A stretch of 64,000 nucleotides of DNA, taken from contig CAZPOV010000017.1 of assembly GCA_964588335.1 (NCBI GenBank), forward strand, positions 1 to 64,000, read 5' to 3'. Positions 34,476 to 42,368 of the stretch are shown here, one piece after another (the stretch's first letter is position 1; each line of letters starts with the position of its first letter). Source of the DNA: JAGQZY01 sp964588335 (GTDB taxonomy: Bacteria; Bdellovibrionota; Bdellovibrionia; Bdellovibrionales; JAGQZY01). Below the pieces are notes generated by a model. It ran no database searches, was not told where the DNA came from, and saw nothing but the letters and a program-made list of their open reading frames with translations. Both the position numbers and the translations under genes were made by a program.

Positions 34476-37130
34476 ATGTATCAACTTTTGCTTTTAGCAG
34501 TTCTATTTGTGTTTTCATTAACAGTATGGGGACAGGACAGTGATGTGGTTGAAGCTGGCCAAGAGGCTCAGCTGACCGTGACAGAAAAAGTTAAAAAAGA
34601 CCAAGACGATCAAAACAAGCAAGAAAACAGCAATCAAAACCAAAATGTTGAGAAGATTGAAGTGACCGGATCCTATGTCCGTCGCATTGATATTGAAGGA
34701 CCCACCCCGGTGGTGACTATTGAAAAAGAAGATTTTGAAGTCGCAGGTGTTGATACCGTCACCGACTATATGCGAGAAAGCCCGATGTTTTCCAGTACCG
34801 ATGACAGTGGTGACCGTGACGGTTACTTCAACTTTCGCGGCCAGCACGCAGGTAGCACTCTGGTTTTGGTCAATGGTATGCGCGTTCCCAAATTGGGAGG
34901 CGGCGGGTCCAACCCGATGCGGGGCTTTTTTTCGGGGGTTGAGAACATCCCCACCAATATCATCGAGCGTGTTGAAGTCTTAAAAGATGGAAGCTCGGCT
35001 CTTTATGGTTCGGATGCCATGGCCGGAGTCATAAACTTTATCACCAAAAAAGATTACGACGGTGCCGAGTATTCGACGCGAGTGAATGTTCCCGAAATAG
35101 GCGAAGGTCTGCAACAGAATCACACCTTGGCGTTTGGTCAAAGCTACAACCGTGGCAGCTGGTTTCTAACCACTCAATTTGTTGAGCAACGGGGATACAC
35201 CCAAGCCGACATTGGAAACTTCACACAAAGTGGTGACACTGTCGCCTTTGCTTCAGACTATGAATTCACCCAAGTCACGAAAAATGCGGATGGCACAACC
35301 AATACCGGTGACTCCCAGTTTTTTCGCGCCAGCTGTTCAGCAGAAAGCAGTCGCGATTGTCCCCGCAACGACACCCGCGGCATCGACTACGTCCGCGATC
35401 CCCGTCAGAATATTGGAACCATGATGAGTGGTCAGTTTGATGTCACCAGTGACATCAATGTCTCGGTGATTGGGATGTATAATCGACGCAAGCGTACCGA
35501 CTATGGGCGCCCGGGATTTATGAACTTCACCCAACAAAACGATCAAGCACTTTTTGAAACCTCAAGCTTCAATTCCACAGTCGTTCAGCAACAATTGGAC
35601 GGCGCTGAGTTTGGCGAACTGACGATCATGCCTTTGGAAGAGGTGGGCACTCGTGAGGTTGAAGTCTTACAAAATTCCTACTCTGCCCAAGCAAAAATGG
35701 AAGGCTTTTACGGCGACACCTGGAAATGGGACCTCACCGGAAGCTATGCTTACTCTCTAGAGGAAAGAGATCATCGCAATGGTTTGGTGAATATGAACCA
35801 AGCCCGTGAAATTATCACCAGCTCTTCTGACTGGCAGTTTGGAGGCCGCAACACCGGGGCCTTTTCTGGGGCTGGTGTCAACGCTACTGAAGCCTACGAA
35901 GCATCGATGACAACAGCTCGCCTGATGACCACAGGGGAACTTTTCGACATGAACAGCGTTCTTGGTACCGGCGGTCCTGTGTCGATGGCTGTTGGTGTTG
36001 AAGGCCAATGGGAAATGACAGCCGACGCCCACGATTCTGTTCTTTATGAAGATCCTTTGAACGTTCAGTTTTTCCCCAACCAAAGAGGGACTCGGACCGT
36101 AAACTCGGCGTTTATGGAAGTCGTCGCTTATCCGTTAAACTCCTTAGAAGTTCAGCTGGCTGGACGCAGTGACACCTACTCCGATTTTGGCAGCACCTTC
36201 AACCCCAAACTCTCTGTGGGTTACCGACCCAATAATAAAATATTGCTGCGCTCGTCGGTGGGAACCAACTTCAACGCTCCCAGTGTTCGTAACATGATCC
36301 AACAAGACTTTATTGACTATGAAGAGATTCGCATCTGCCCTCCCGGTCAAAGTCAATGCGACAGCAAGTTCATCCCAGTCACACGTTATCGCGATCCCAC
36401 ACTTCGCCCTGAGGAAGGCGTGAATTATAATTTTGGAACTGTTATCCAGCCCAACAAAAACTGGACGTTTACATTTGACCAATGGAACTTCGAAGGGGAT
36501 GGAATGTTGGCCGCTCGTAGTGGCCGCGACTACACCGAGCTACTCAATGCCCTTGGCAATGATGAACAAGCGCTTGAGGATCAGGCGGGAGTGACTTTCG
36601 ACAAAAACTCTTCTGGGGAGATCATCTCTGGACGTTTCCCAGCGGTTCGCAATATGGGAACTCGAATCATTCGCGGTATTGATTTCAACATCGCTTTCAA
36701 AAGTCCGATTCGACTTTTTGGACGCGTGATGAGATTTGGCGCGCGCTCCGACCACACCCATATGCTGGTTCGAAAAACCAAGTACACCGAATTTTCGGAC
36801 TTCCGCAATTACGGAGACAGTGAGTGGAAAAACACTTCAAGCATGAGTTTATCCACCCAGCGTCACTCTTATCGCTTGGCAGCTCGAACTCTTCCTGGGG
36901 ACACCAGCACTTTTGGTGCGACCCGCACCCAAACACTTTATGATTTTAACTATGGCTACAGTATCCCTTGGTGGTCGGCTCGTCTTTCTTTCGGAGTCAA
37001 AAACCTGCTGAATGACCGCCCCAATGTGACACGCAACCAACCTTTTGTTGATTTCACCAGTGGCTTCAACGCCAGTCAGTTTCAACCACTGGGGCGACGC
37101 TATTACGTCGGATACCGTCACACTTTCTGA
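34476..37130 (+). CDS. TonB-dependent outer-membrane receptor (second)
   Basis: An 884-residue receptor. It has a signal peptide (ending VWG), a Gln/Asn/Lys-rich linker (QNKQENSNQNQNVEK), a plug domain (about 55-175, with EKIEVTGSYVRR, LVLVNGMRVP and VEVLKDGSSALYGSDAMAGV), and a large barrel ending in GYRHTF. Two cysteine pairs in barrel loops (ASCSAESSRDC and RICPPGQSQC) suggest disulfide-stapled extracellular loops. The substrate is unknown. It is divergent from the first receptor and probably depends on the adjacent TonB operon. The start follows a GGGGATGGGGA site. Confidence 0.95.
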   Translation: MYQLLLLAVLFVFSLTVWGQDSDVVEAGQEAQLTVTEKVKKDQDDQNKQENSNQNQNVEKIEVTGSYVRRIDIEGPTPVVTIEKEDFEVAGVDTVTDYMRESPMFSSTDDSGDRDGYFNFRGQHAGSTLVLVNGMRVPKLGGGGSNPMRGFFSGVENIPTNIIERVEVLKDGSSALYGSDAMAGVINFITKKDYDGAEYSTRVNVPEIGEGLQQNHTLAFGQSYNRGSWFLTTQFVEQRGYTQADIGNFTQSGDTVAFASDYEFTQVTKNADGTTNTGDSQFFRASCSAESSRDCPRNDTRGIDYVRDPRQNIGTMMSGQFDVTSDINVSVIGMYNRRKRTDYGRPGFMNFTQQNDQALFETSSFNSTVVQQQLDGAEFGELTIMPLEEVGTREVEVLQNSYSAQAKMEGFYGDTWKWDLTGSYAYSLEERDHRNGLVNMNQAREIITSSSDWQFGGRNTGAFSGAGVNATEAYEASMTTARLMTTGELFDMNSVLGTGGPVSMAVGVEGQWEMTADAHDSVLYEDPLNVQFFPNQRGTRTVNSAFMEVVAYPLNSLEVQLAGRSDTYSDFGSTFNPKLSVGYRPNNKILLRSSVGTNFNAPSVRNMIQQDFIDYEEIRICPPGQSQCDSKFIPVTRYRDPTLRPEEGVNYNFGTVIQPNKNWTFTFDQWNFEGDGMLAARSGRDYTELLNALGNDEQALEDQAGVTFDKNSSGEIISGRFPAVRNMGTRIIRGIDFNIAFKSPIRLFGRVMRFGARSDHTHMLVRKTKYTEFSDFRNYGDSEWKNTSSMSLSTQRHSYRLAARTLPGDTSTFGATRTQTLYDFNYGYSIPWWSARLSFGVKNLLNDRPNVTRNQPFVDFTSGFNASQFQPLGRRYYVGYRHTF

Positions 37131-37151
37131 TAAGAACAAAAAGCTTTTATC

Positions 37152-37179
37152 AAAGGCCTCAAGACTGAGGCCTTTTTTT
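37152..37179 (+). terminator. Rho-independent terminator of the second receptor
   Basis: AAAGGCCTCA (37152-37161) pairs with TGAGGCCTTT (37166-37175) around AGAC, followed by T to 37179. It ends two bases inside the stop codon of the convergent regulator gene. Confidence 0.9.
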
Positions 37180-38017
37180 AGGCCGAGACTTCCGCAGCCT
37201 GACCTTTTTTCGACATGTTTAATAAGCTCAAGTTGAAAAGTACTAAGTCCTCTGACTCACCCTTACTGAATTCGCGACTTGATTCTTTAATTATTTTTTT
37301 GAGCTTCGCAATCTGCGAGTCAACCACCTTGCGGGAGGTGACAACCAGTGACGAGTAGCAAACTTCGTCTTCGCTGACTCCATCAATGATCCGATTGATT
37401 TCGAGATTTTTTAGATTCATATGATGATTCATGACGTGCTCAGAGTCTTTGGGGATGTGCAAATTCTTGTCCGAGACATGATAAGAACCATTCAAACCTT
37501 TGGAGACCAAATTAGCGTCGACTAAAAAGTCGAGAATTGGTTGGATCGTAGACACCGGGAAACCTAAAAAACGTGAGATATCATCCACTGAGTCAACACC
37601 CGCTTTCATTAAACTCAAGCGAGTGGCGCTATAAAGCCAGGATGAGTAATAAACTTTTTGAAATTCTTTAGAAACCACATCTTTTCTATCCAACTGATTT
37701 TCTATTAACTCAATCTTAATGCGCCCCAAACGGGTCATTAAAAACTTTTTGTGCTCCTCGCCGGCGGCCACATTGGCTTCGTAGAGAGTCATAAAAAAAT
37801 CGGTCTCCAATTCATTCATTTTAAAGAACAAACACAAACTAAAAGCCTTGTCTCTTACAAAGTTGCGATCACCATTTAAAACCTGAGAGACCAATACGTT
37901 AGAGACCCCTAAAAATTTTGCAATTTTCGAATAGGTTCCTCGCCCGCGATTTTTTTGTGAGCGAATTCGATCGTTGATATACTCTTTATAGTCTTGATAG
38001 CTGTAAATAGGTTCCAT
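37178..38017 (-). CDS. TIGR02147-family regulator-like protein
   Basis: A 279-residue protein with an N-terminal helix-turn-helix resembling Cro/phage repressors (YSKIAKFLGVSNVLVSQVLNG, in two parts around residues 29-49), then the DUF4423-like helical domain seen in the TIGR02147 family (YYSSWLYSATRLSL, FLGFPVSTIQPILDFL). The family is expanded in Bdellovibrio-like bacteria and Fibrobacteres, and its targets are unknown. ATG 38017 is chosen because GAGGAG lies seven bases before it. It begins one base after the stop of the upstream secreted-protein gene, so the two are an operon and may be functionally linked. Confidence 0.88.
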   Translation of the reverse strand: MEPIYSYQDYKEYINDRIRSQKNRGRGTYSKIAKFLGVSNVLVSQVLNGDRNFVRDKAFSLCLFFKMNELETDFFMTLYEANVAAGEEHKKFLMTRLGRIKIELIENQLDRKDVVSKEFQKVYYSSWLYSATRLSLMKAGVDSVDDISRFLGFPVSTIQPILDFLVDANLVSKGLNGSYHVSDKNLHIPKDSEHVMNHHMNLKNLEINRIIDGVSEDEVCYSSLVVTSRKVVDSQIAKLKKIIKESSREFSKGESEDLVLFNLSLLNMSKKGQAAEVSA

Positions 38018-38018
38018 T

Positions 38019-38570
38019 TTAAATCTCCTCAGAGTCGACAAGGAGATTTATAACATCACTGAGGAAGCGTACGTCGTCTCTTCGTCCCTGTCGAAAGGCA
38101 TGGGTACGCATCTCCAATAACAAAAACCTTAGACTACTGCGGACTTCAAAGGGAATACCCTGACCATTTTGGCAACTCAACAATTCAAGGACGTCAAAAG
38201 TTGTGTCGGAGTGAAGCATGTCTTCCTGCAACGTCTGTAAAGTGACGTCGAAAAAATCCCTATCTCGATGGGATTTATTTTTATCCTCCCAACTATCGAA
38301 TCCGTCCTCATCTTCGTCATCTTCAGGTGGATTTAGCGGCATCTCTAGGTTTCTAATAATCCCGCCCCCAGAGTCTCCACCACCAGAATGCGATAAAATA
38401 CAAAAGCTATTGTTTTCTTGTTCAACCAGCACAAACCCTTCCTCAATCCTCCACTCCTGCAATTTTGAAAGCTGATTCTCGGTGTAGTCACCAAGGCCTT
38501 CTTCTGAAAAATCGGCGAGTGATTGAAAAGCTATGAACACAATCGAAAAACTGAGAATAAATCGAATCAT
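38019..38570 (-). CDS. Secreted hypothetical protein paired with the TIGR02147 regulator
   Basis: A 183-residue protein with a short signal peptide (ending SLA), a glycine-rich stretch (SGGGDSGGGI), a strongly acidic stretch (PPEDDEDEDGFDSWED) and a helical C-terminal domain. Two cysteines (FCILS, SCQNG) may pair. ATG 38570 follows AAGGAAAAG. The longer upstream frame lacks a signal peptide and a ribosome site. No family is recognised. Many TIGR02147 genes sit next to a small secreted or lipoprotein gene, so this may be the regulator's cognate partner. Confidence 0.72.
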   Translation of the reverse strand: MIRFILSFSIVFIAFQSLADFSEEGLGDYTENQLSKLQEWRIEEGFVLVEQENNSFCILSHSGGGDSGGGIIRNLEMPLNPPEDDEDEDGFDSWEDKNKSHRDRDFFDVTLQTLQEDMLHSDTTFDVLELLSCQNGQGIPFEVRSSLRFLLLEMRTHAFRQGRRDDVRFLSDVINLLVDSEEI

Positions 38571-38857
38571 TTTCTTTTCCTTGTTTAGACGCACCTTTTC
38601 TTCCCTCGATGTGAACTTAAAAGCAATATGTAAAGTTTTTAAATTATTTCTTTTTAGTCCTTTAGGGATCACTATTAACCAAATTCAAACAAAATTTTCT
38701 CTCTTTTAGCACATCCATTTTATTTAAAAGTGTTTAGTTTTTTCACAAAGGTCCAGTTTGTGTAAGGGCTACACACTGTTTTGCGTCTCAATCTTGGAAC
38801 AGTCTTAAGACATTGATCCCTACGACCGAAGACGAGGTGTCAGCAAGGAGAGCCCTC

Positions 38858-39265
38858 ATGATAAAATTCCAGTTTTTAGGTTCATTTTTCAGCCAAATTG
38901 GCCTTTTTTTAAAAGCCCTCGTGATGGTCACAATTCTCTCCTCGGCCAGTTCTTTAATGGCAAAGGACCTTTGCCCTGCGGCCGATTCCCACGAGCTATC
39001 TGCGGTCCGCTACAAGATGTTCACTGCCTTTCAAACCGCTTATGACGGTTACCAGGCGCCATGTGAACTAAAATGCTTTGAAAAAGAGTCTTGTGTTCAG
39101 TCGTGTCGCCAGGAAAAAGCACTACTTTCATTGGCAAAACATTTTGAAAAAGAACTCAACAGTCGAGGTATTGCTAGCTGCCAAACTCTTTCTGAGGTTT
39201 GTGTCGATGAGTGCAAAGCGGAAGACATCCGCTGCCAGTCCAGCTGCCAGCTTCAATCAACCTAG
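38858..39265 (+). CDS. Secreted cysteine-rich protein with two twin-CX3C units
   Basis: A 135-residue protein with a hydrophobic signal sequence (about 10-33, cleavage after LMA). The mature part has ten cysteines. Eight of them form two similar units: C-x3-C-x5-C-x3-C (CELKC, then CVQSC) and C-x3-C-x6-C-x3-C (CVDEC, then CQSSC), with a helical segment between. This spacing suits two disulfide-stapled helical hairpins. The AAGGAG site places the start at 38858. No family is recognised. It converges with the RluA-type gene, with a nine-base overlap. Confidence 0.75.
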   Translation: MIKFQFLGSFFSQIGLFLKALVMVTILSSASSLMAKDLCPAADSHELSAVRYKMFTAFQTAYDGYQAPCELKCFEKESCVQSCRQEKALLSLAKHFEKELNSRGIASCQTLSEVCVDECKAEDIRCQSSCQLQST

Positions 39266-40132
39266 ATCAAACCCACGCTTCGATTCGACTTCAATTTCTT
39301 GACCGTTAAGTGAAAAAAGCAGGCGATGCGCCTGCAGCATCATGCGGGGGGCCGTGGTTTTCTTTCCGTAGACAACATCCCCTAAAATAGGATGACCTGC
39401 GTGAGCCAAATGCACACGCAATTGATGGGTGCGTCCTGTCTTCGGGAAACAGGAAAGATGATAGTATTTCCCCGACTCTTGTTTTATCACTTCAAATTCG
39501 GAATGAGCCGGACGACCCGCCGGATCGACAGCAAAGAAAAACTTTTTCTTTTTAGTATTGATCCTTTGTATAGGGTCCTTCATGACCCATCGCTTTGGAA
39601 GTCGGCCATCTCCCCACTCCACGTAGGCCTGGTATTGCTTTTTAATATTCCTGTTTTTAAACAAATCGGAGACCTCTTTGTTCACTTGTCGCTGTTTTGT
39701 CATTAGAACCAAACCCGACGTGTCACGATCCAGGCGATGGTGAAGTCCGACATAAGGGAGTCCGGTTGGAAAACTTTTTTGTTGAAGAAAGTGCAGACGA
39801 ACGCGGTCGTAGAGATTGTCCTCGTAAGCTTTTAAGGTTTTCTGAGTTGGCAACCCAATAGGTTTATCGGAAATCACGATTTTTTTATCTTCATAGGCCA
39901 CCAACAGATCTATCGCCGGCGCAAATCGGGCTGCGATCACCACCTTGGTTCGCGGTAAGAGCTTTTTATTCCAGTCATCGATACGACGATCCCGGCAATA
40001 GACGGCCCAAGACTGCGGCGTTATTCGCTCAGGGGGCTCATTGATTTTTTCCAATTGTTTGAGGACCAAAGACTTTAAACTGACTTTATGGTCAGGACTG
40101 CGGTCCTCTAAAAAATAGACAGGTCGATTCAC
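39257..40132 (-). CDS. RluA-family RNA pseudouridine synthase
   Basis: A 291-residue enzyme that isomerises uridine to pseudouridine in rRNA or tRNA. The catalytic motif HRLDRDTSG has the nucleophile Asp135. Other family blocks are DKPIGLPT, KQYQAYVEW and GRTHQLRVHLAHAGHPILGD. The N-terminal 75 residues differ from the usual S4 domain but include YCRDRRIDDWN, an S4-like remnant. Translation starts at GTG, sharing one base with the TAG of the upstream peptidase gene (TAGTG). The target site in RNA cannot be assigned. Confidence 0.93.
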   Translation of the reverse strand: MNRPVYFLEDRSPDHKVSLKSLVLKQLEKINEPPERITPQSWAVYCRDRRIDDWNKKLLPRTKVVIAARFAPAIDLLVAYEDKKIVISDKPIGLPTQKTLKAYEDNLYDRVRLHFLQQKSFPTGLPYVGLHHRLDRDTSGLVLMTKQRQVNKEVSDLFKNRNIKKQYQAYVEWGDGRLPKRWVMKDPIQRINTKKKKFFFAVDPAGRPAHSEFEVIKQESGKYYHLSCFPKTGRTHQLRVHLAHAGHPILGDVVYGKKTTAPRMMLQAHRLLFSLNGQEIEVESKRGFDLG

Positions 40133-42234
40133 TAATAGATCGTCTTAAAGAGAAACTCGTAGGTCAAGGCTCGCATACGCGCCCGCTGCTTCAGATTGGC
40201 CGTGGCCGCATGCCCCCCTTCGGTATTCTCATAATAACGAATGTTGTCATGCCCCAAATTCATCATCTTGGCCGCAAACTTGCGAGCGTGACCCGGATGG
40301 ACTCGATCATCTTTTGTTGAAGTTAAAAGAAAAAGCTCCGGATACTCTTTGTCGGCTGAGACATTGTGATAAGGCGAATAGGTCAAAAGATACTCGCGCA
40401 TATCTGGTTTTTTCGGATCACCGTACTCCCCCACCCAAGAGGCACCGGCCAGAAGTTGGGAGTATCGGACCATATCCAGTAAAGGCACATGGCAGAGAAC
40501 GGCCTTAAAAAGGTCAGGCCTTTGTGTCATGACAGCCCCCACCAACAATCCGCCGTTACTACCACCCTGAATGGCCAATTTTTCTTTTGTGGTGACTCCT
40601 TCATTTACCAAATTCTCACCCACTGAAATAAAGTCATCATAAGCGCGCTGACGGTTTTTCTTCAAAGCCGCCTGATGCCAACGGGGACCAAACTCACCGC
40701 CACCACGGATGTTAGCCATCACGTAAAGCCCGCCTTTTTCAAGCCAAAGTTTTCCGACGACGGCCTTATAAGTGGGAGTTAAAGAAACCTCAAACCCACC
40801 ATAACCATAGAGCAACGTTGGAGCCTTGCCTTTTTTTAAAACATCTTCTTTACCAATGATAAAGTAAGGAACTTTTGTTCCATCTTTACTGACCGCCCAT
40901 TTTTGTTGCACGGCCATTCCTTTACTATCAAATTTGGCTGGCAGGGTTTTAATTTTGGCAAACTGTTTCGAGGCTCCAGAATAGTGGTAAAGGGCATCCG
41001 GGTTCAGGAAGCCACTGACGCGGAAAAAGAAATCGTCTTTAAACGGGCTAGTTTCTGTTAACACCACATGGGTGTTTTTCTGAAAAGGAATCTCCTTCGC
41101 CGTTCCAAAAGCTCCTCTTTTAAAAGGGACTTGGTAAATCTTGCCCGTTACATTCTCTAAAACATTGATCAACAGACTGTTTTTTGTCACTCCAGTCGTC
41201 AGAATCGAAGTGGAATCATTTTGTTCAAAAAGAAGATTCACATCGGCAAGGGTCACTTTTTCATTTTTCGCCACACTTTGCTTCACACTTATAAGACTGC
41301 CTTGGGAAAATTCCTTACCTTCCACCTTCCAAGGTTTACGTAATTCAACAATAAAGTGCTTCTTGTACACTTGCAGAATTTTTGCACTCTTCGGTAAAGG
41401 AATAGGATAGAGCTTTCCATTTTCAAAAACGGCATTGGAAGTGGTGAAAAAGGTCTCCCAAGTCGCGACGATCGCTGTTTTACCAGACTCATCCACAAAA
41501 GATTCGCCAAAAACGGACATTTGCTTCGGATTGGCTTCCCGTAAAGTCGTCGCTGAAGACAACGGTGTGCCACGCCTCCAGAGTTTGACCAGGCGCGGAT
41601 ATCCCGATTCTGTCAAAGTGTCTTTACCAAAATCAGTGGCCACAAAAATTTGATTTCTATCATACCATCCAACCCAAGACTTTGCCTCTTTCAGGTTGAA
41701 GCCGTTTTTAACAAATTTCTTATTGTATAAATCAAACTCTCGAACCACCGAAGCGTCTTTGCCGCCTCGGGATAAGCGAATCAAACAACGATCATAGGCT
41801 GGAGCGCGACACTTTGATCCTTTGTAGACCCAGTTTTCATTTTCCGCTTTGGCTAGTTTATCAATATCAAGGACGGTCTCCCACTGGGGTTTGGATTGGC
41901 GGTAACTGTTGAAAGTCGTTCTGCGAAGCAGGCCTCGAACATGCTCGTCGTCTTGCCAAAAGTTATACAAATACTTGCCACGGAAAGCGACCTCTGGAAT
42001 TTTATCTTTCGCCTGAAGAATCTCTAGAGCATTTTTTTGCAGTTGTTCGTAGCGTTTACTTTTAGTGATCTCATTTAAAGTTTTTTCGTTCTGCTTTTCC
42101 ACCCAATTGAGAGCTTTTTCTCCTTCGACGTTTTCAAGCCAAAGATTGGGATCATCTTTGCCGTCAACACGAACATCGGAAGTTGTGCAAGATGAAAGAA
42201 CAAACAGGAAAATTAGAGCTGAGAAAATTCTCAT
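40132..42234 (-). CDS. S9A prolyl oligopeptidase family lipoprotein
   Basis: A 700-residue serine peptidase with a signal peptide and lipobox LSSC (Cys16), so it acts in the periplasm or on the outer membrane. The N-terminal half is a seven-bladed beta-propeller that filters substrates. The C-terminal alpha/beta-hydrolase domain has GGSNGG (Ser559), the aspartate in TSTKDDRVH (642/643) and the histidine in TEGGHAA (675). ATG 42234 follows GGAGG; the frame's earlier Met would put that site inside the gene. It precedes the RluA gene by a one-base overlap. Confidence 0.94.
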   Translation of the reverse strand: MRIFSALIFLFVLSSCTTSDVRVDGKDDPNLWLENVEGEKALNWVEKQNEKTLNEITKSKRYEQLQKNALEILQAKDKIPEVAFRGKYLYNFWQDDEHVRGLLRRTTFNSYRQSKPQWETVLDIDKLAKAENENWVYKGSKCRAPAYDRCLIRLSRGGKDASVVREFDLYNKKFVKNGFNLKEAKSWVGWYDRNQIFVATDFGKDTLTESGYPRLVKLWRRGTPLSSATTLREANPKQMSVFGESFVDESGKTAIVATWETFFTTSNAVFENGKLYPIPLPKSAKILQVYKKHFIVELRKPWKVEGKEFSQGSLISVKQSVAKNEKVTLADVNLLFEQNDSTSILTTGVTKNSLLINVLENVTGKIYQVPFKRGAFGTAKEIPFQKNTHVVLTETSPFKDDFFFRVSGFLNPDALYHYSGASKQFAKIKTLPAKFDSKGMAVQQKWAVSKDGTKVPYFIIGKEDVLKKGKAPTLLYGYGGFEVSLTPTYKAVVGKLWLEKGGLYVMANIRGGGEFGPRWHQAALKKNRQRAYDDFISVGENLVNEGVTTKEKLAIQGGSNGGLLVGAVMTQRPDLFKAVLCHVPLLDMVRYSQLLAGASWVGEYGDPKKPDMREYLLTYSPYHNVSADKEYPELFLLTSTKDDRVHPGHARKFAAKMMNLGHDNIRYYENTEGGHAATANLKQRARMRALTYEFLFKTIY

Positions 42235-42314
42235 TAAGACCTCCAAATGGTATGAGCTCTGTTACCTTCCTGAATTCTGTGAATGAGGTCAATACTTTAC
42301 GCGTATAAGGCAAA

Positions 42315-42344
42315 AAAAAGCACAGAGCAAAGTCTGTGCTTTTT
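42315..42344 (-). terminator. Rho-independent terminator after the S41 peptidase gene
   Basis: AAAAAGCACAGA (42315-42326) pairs perfectly with TCTGTGCTTTTT (42333-42344) around a six-base loop. On the minus strand a T-run follows. It separates the S41 gene from the S9 peptidase gene. Confidence 0.9.
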
Positions 42345-42368
42345 GAATAAATACTCGAGTGGATGCTT

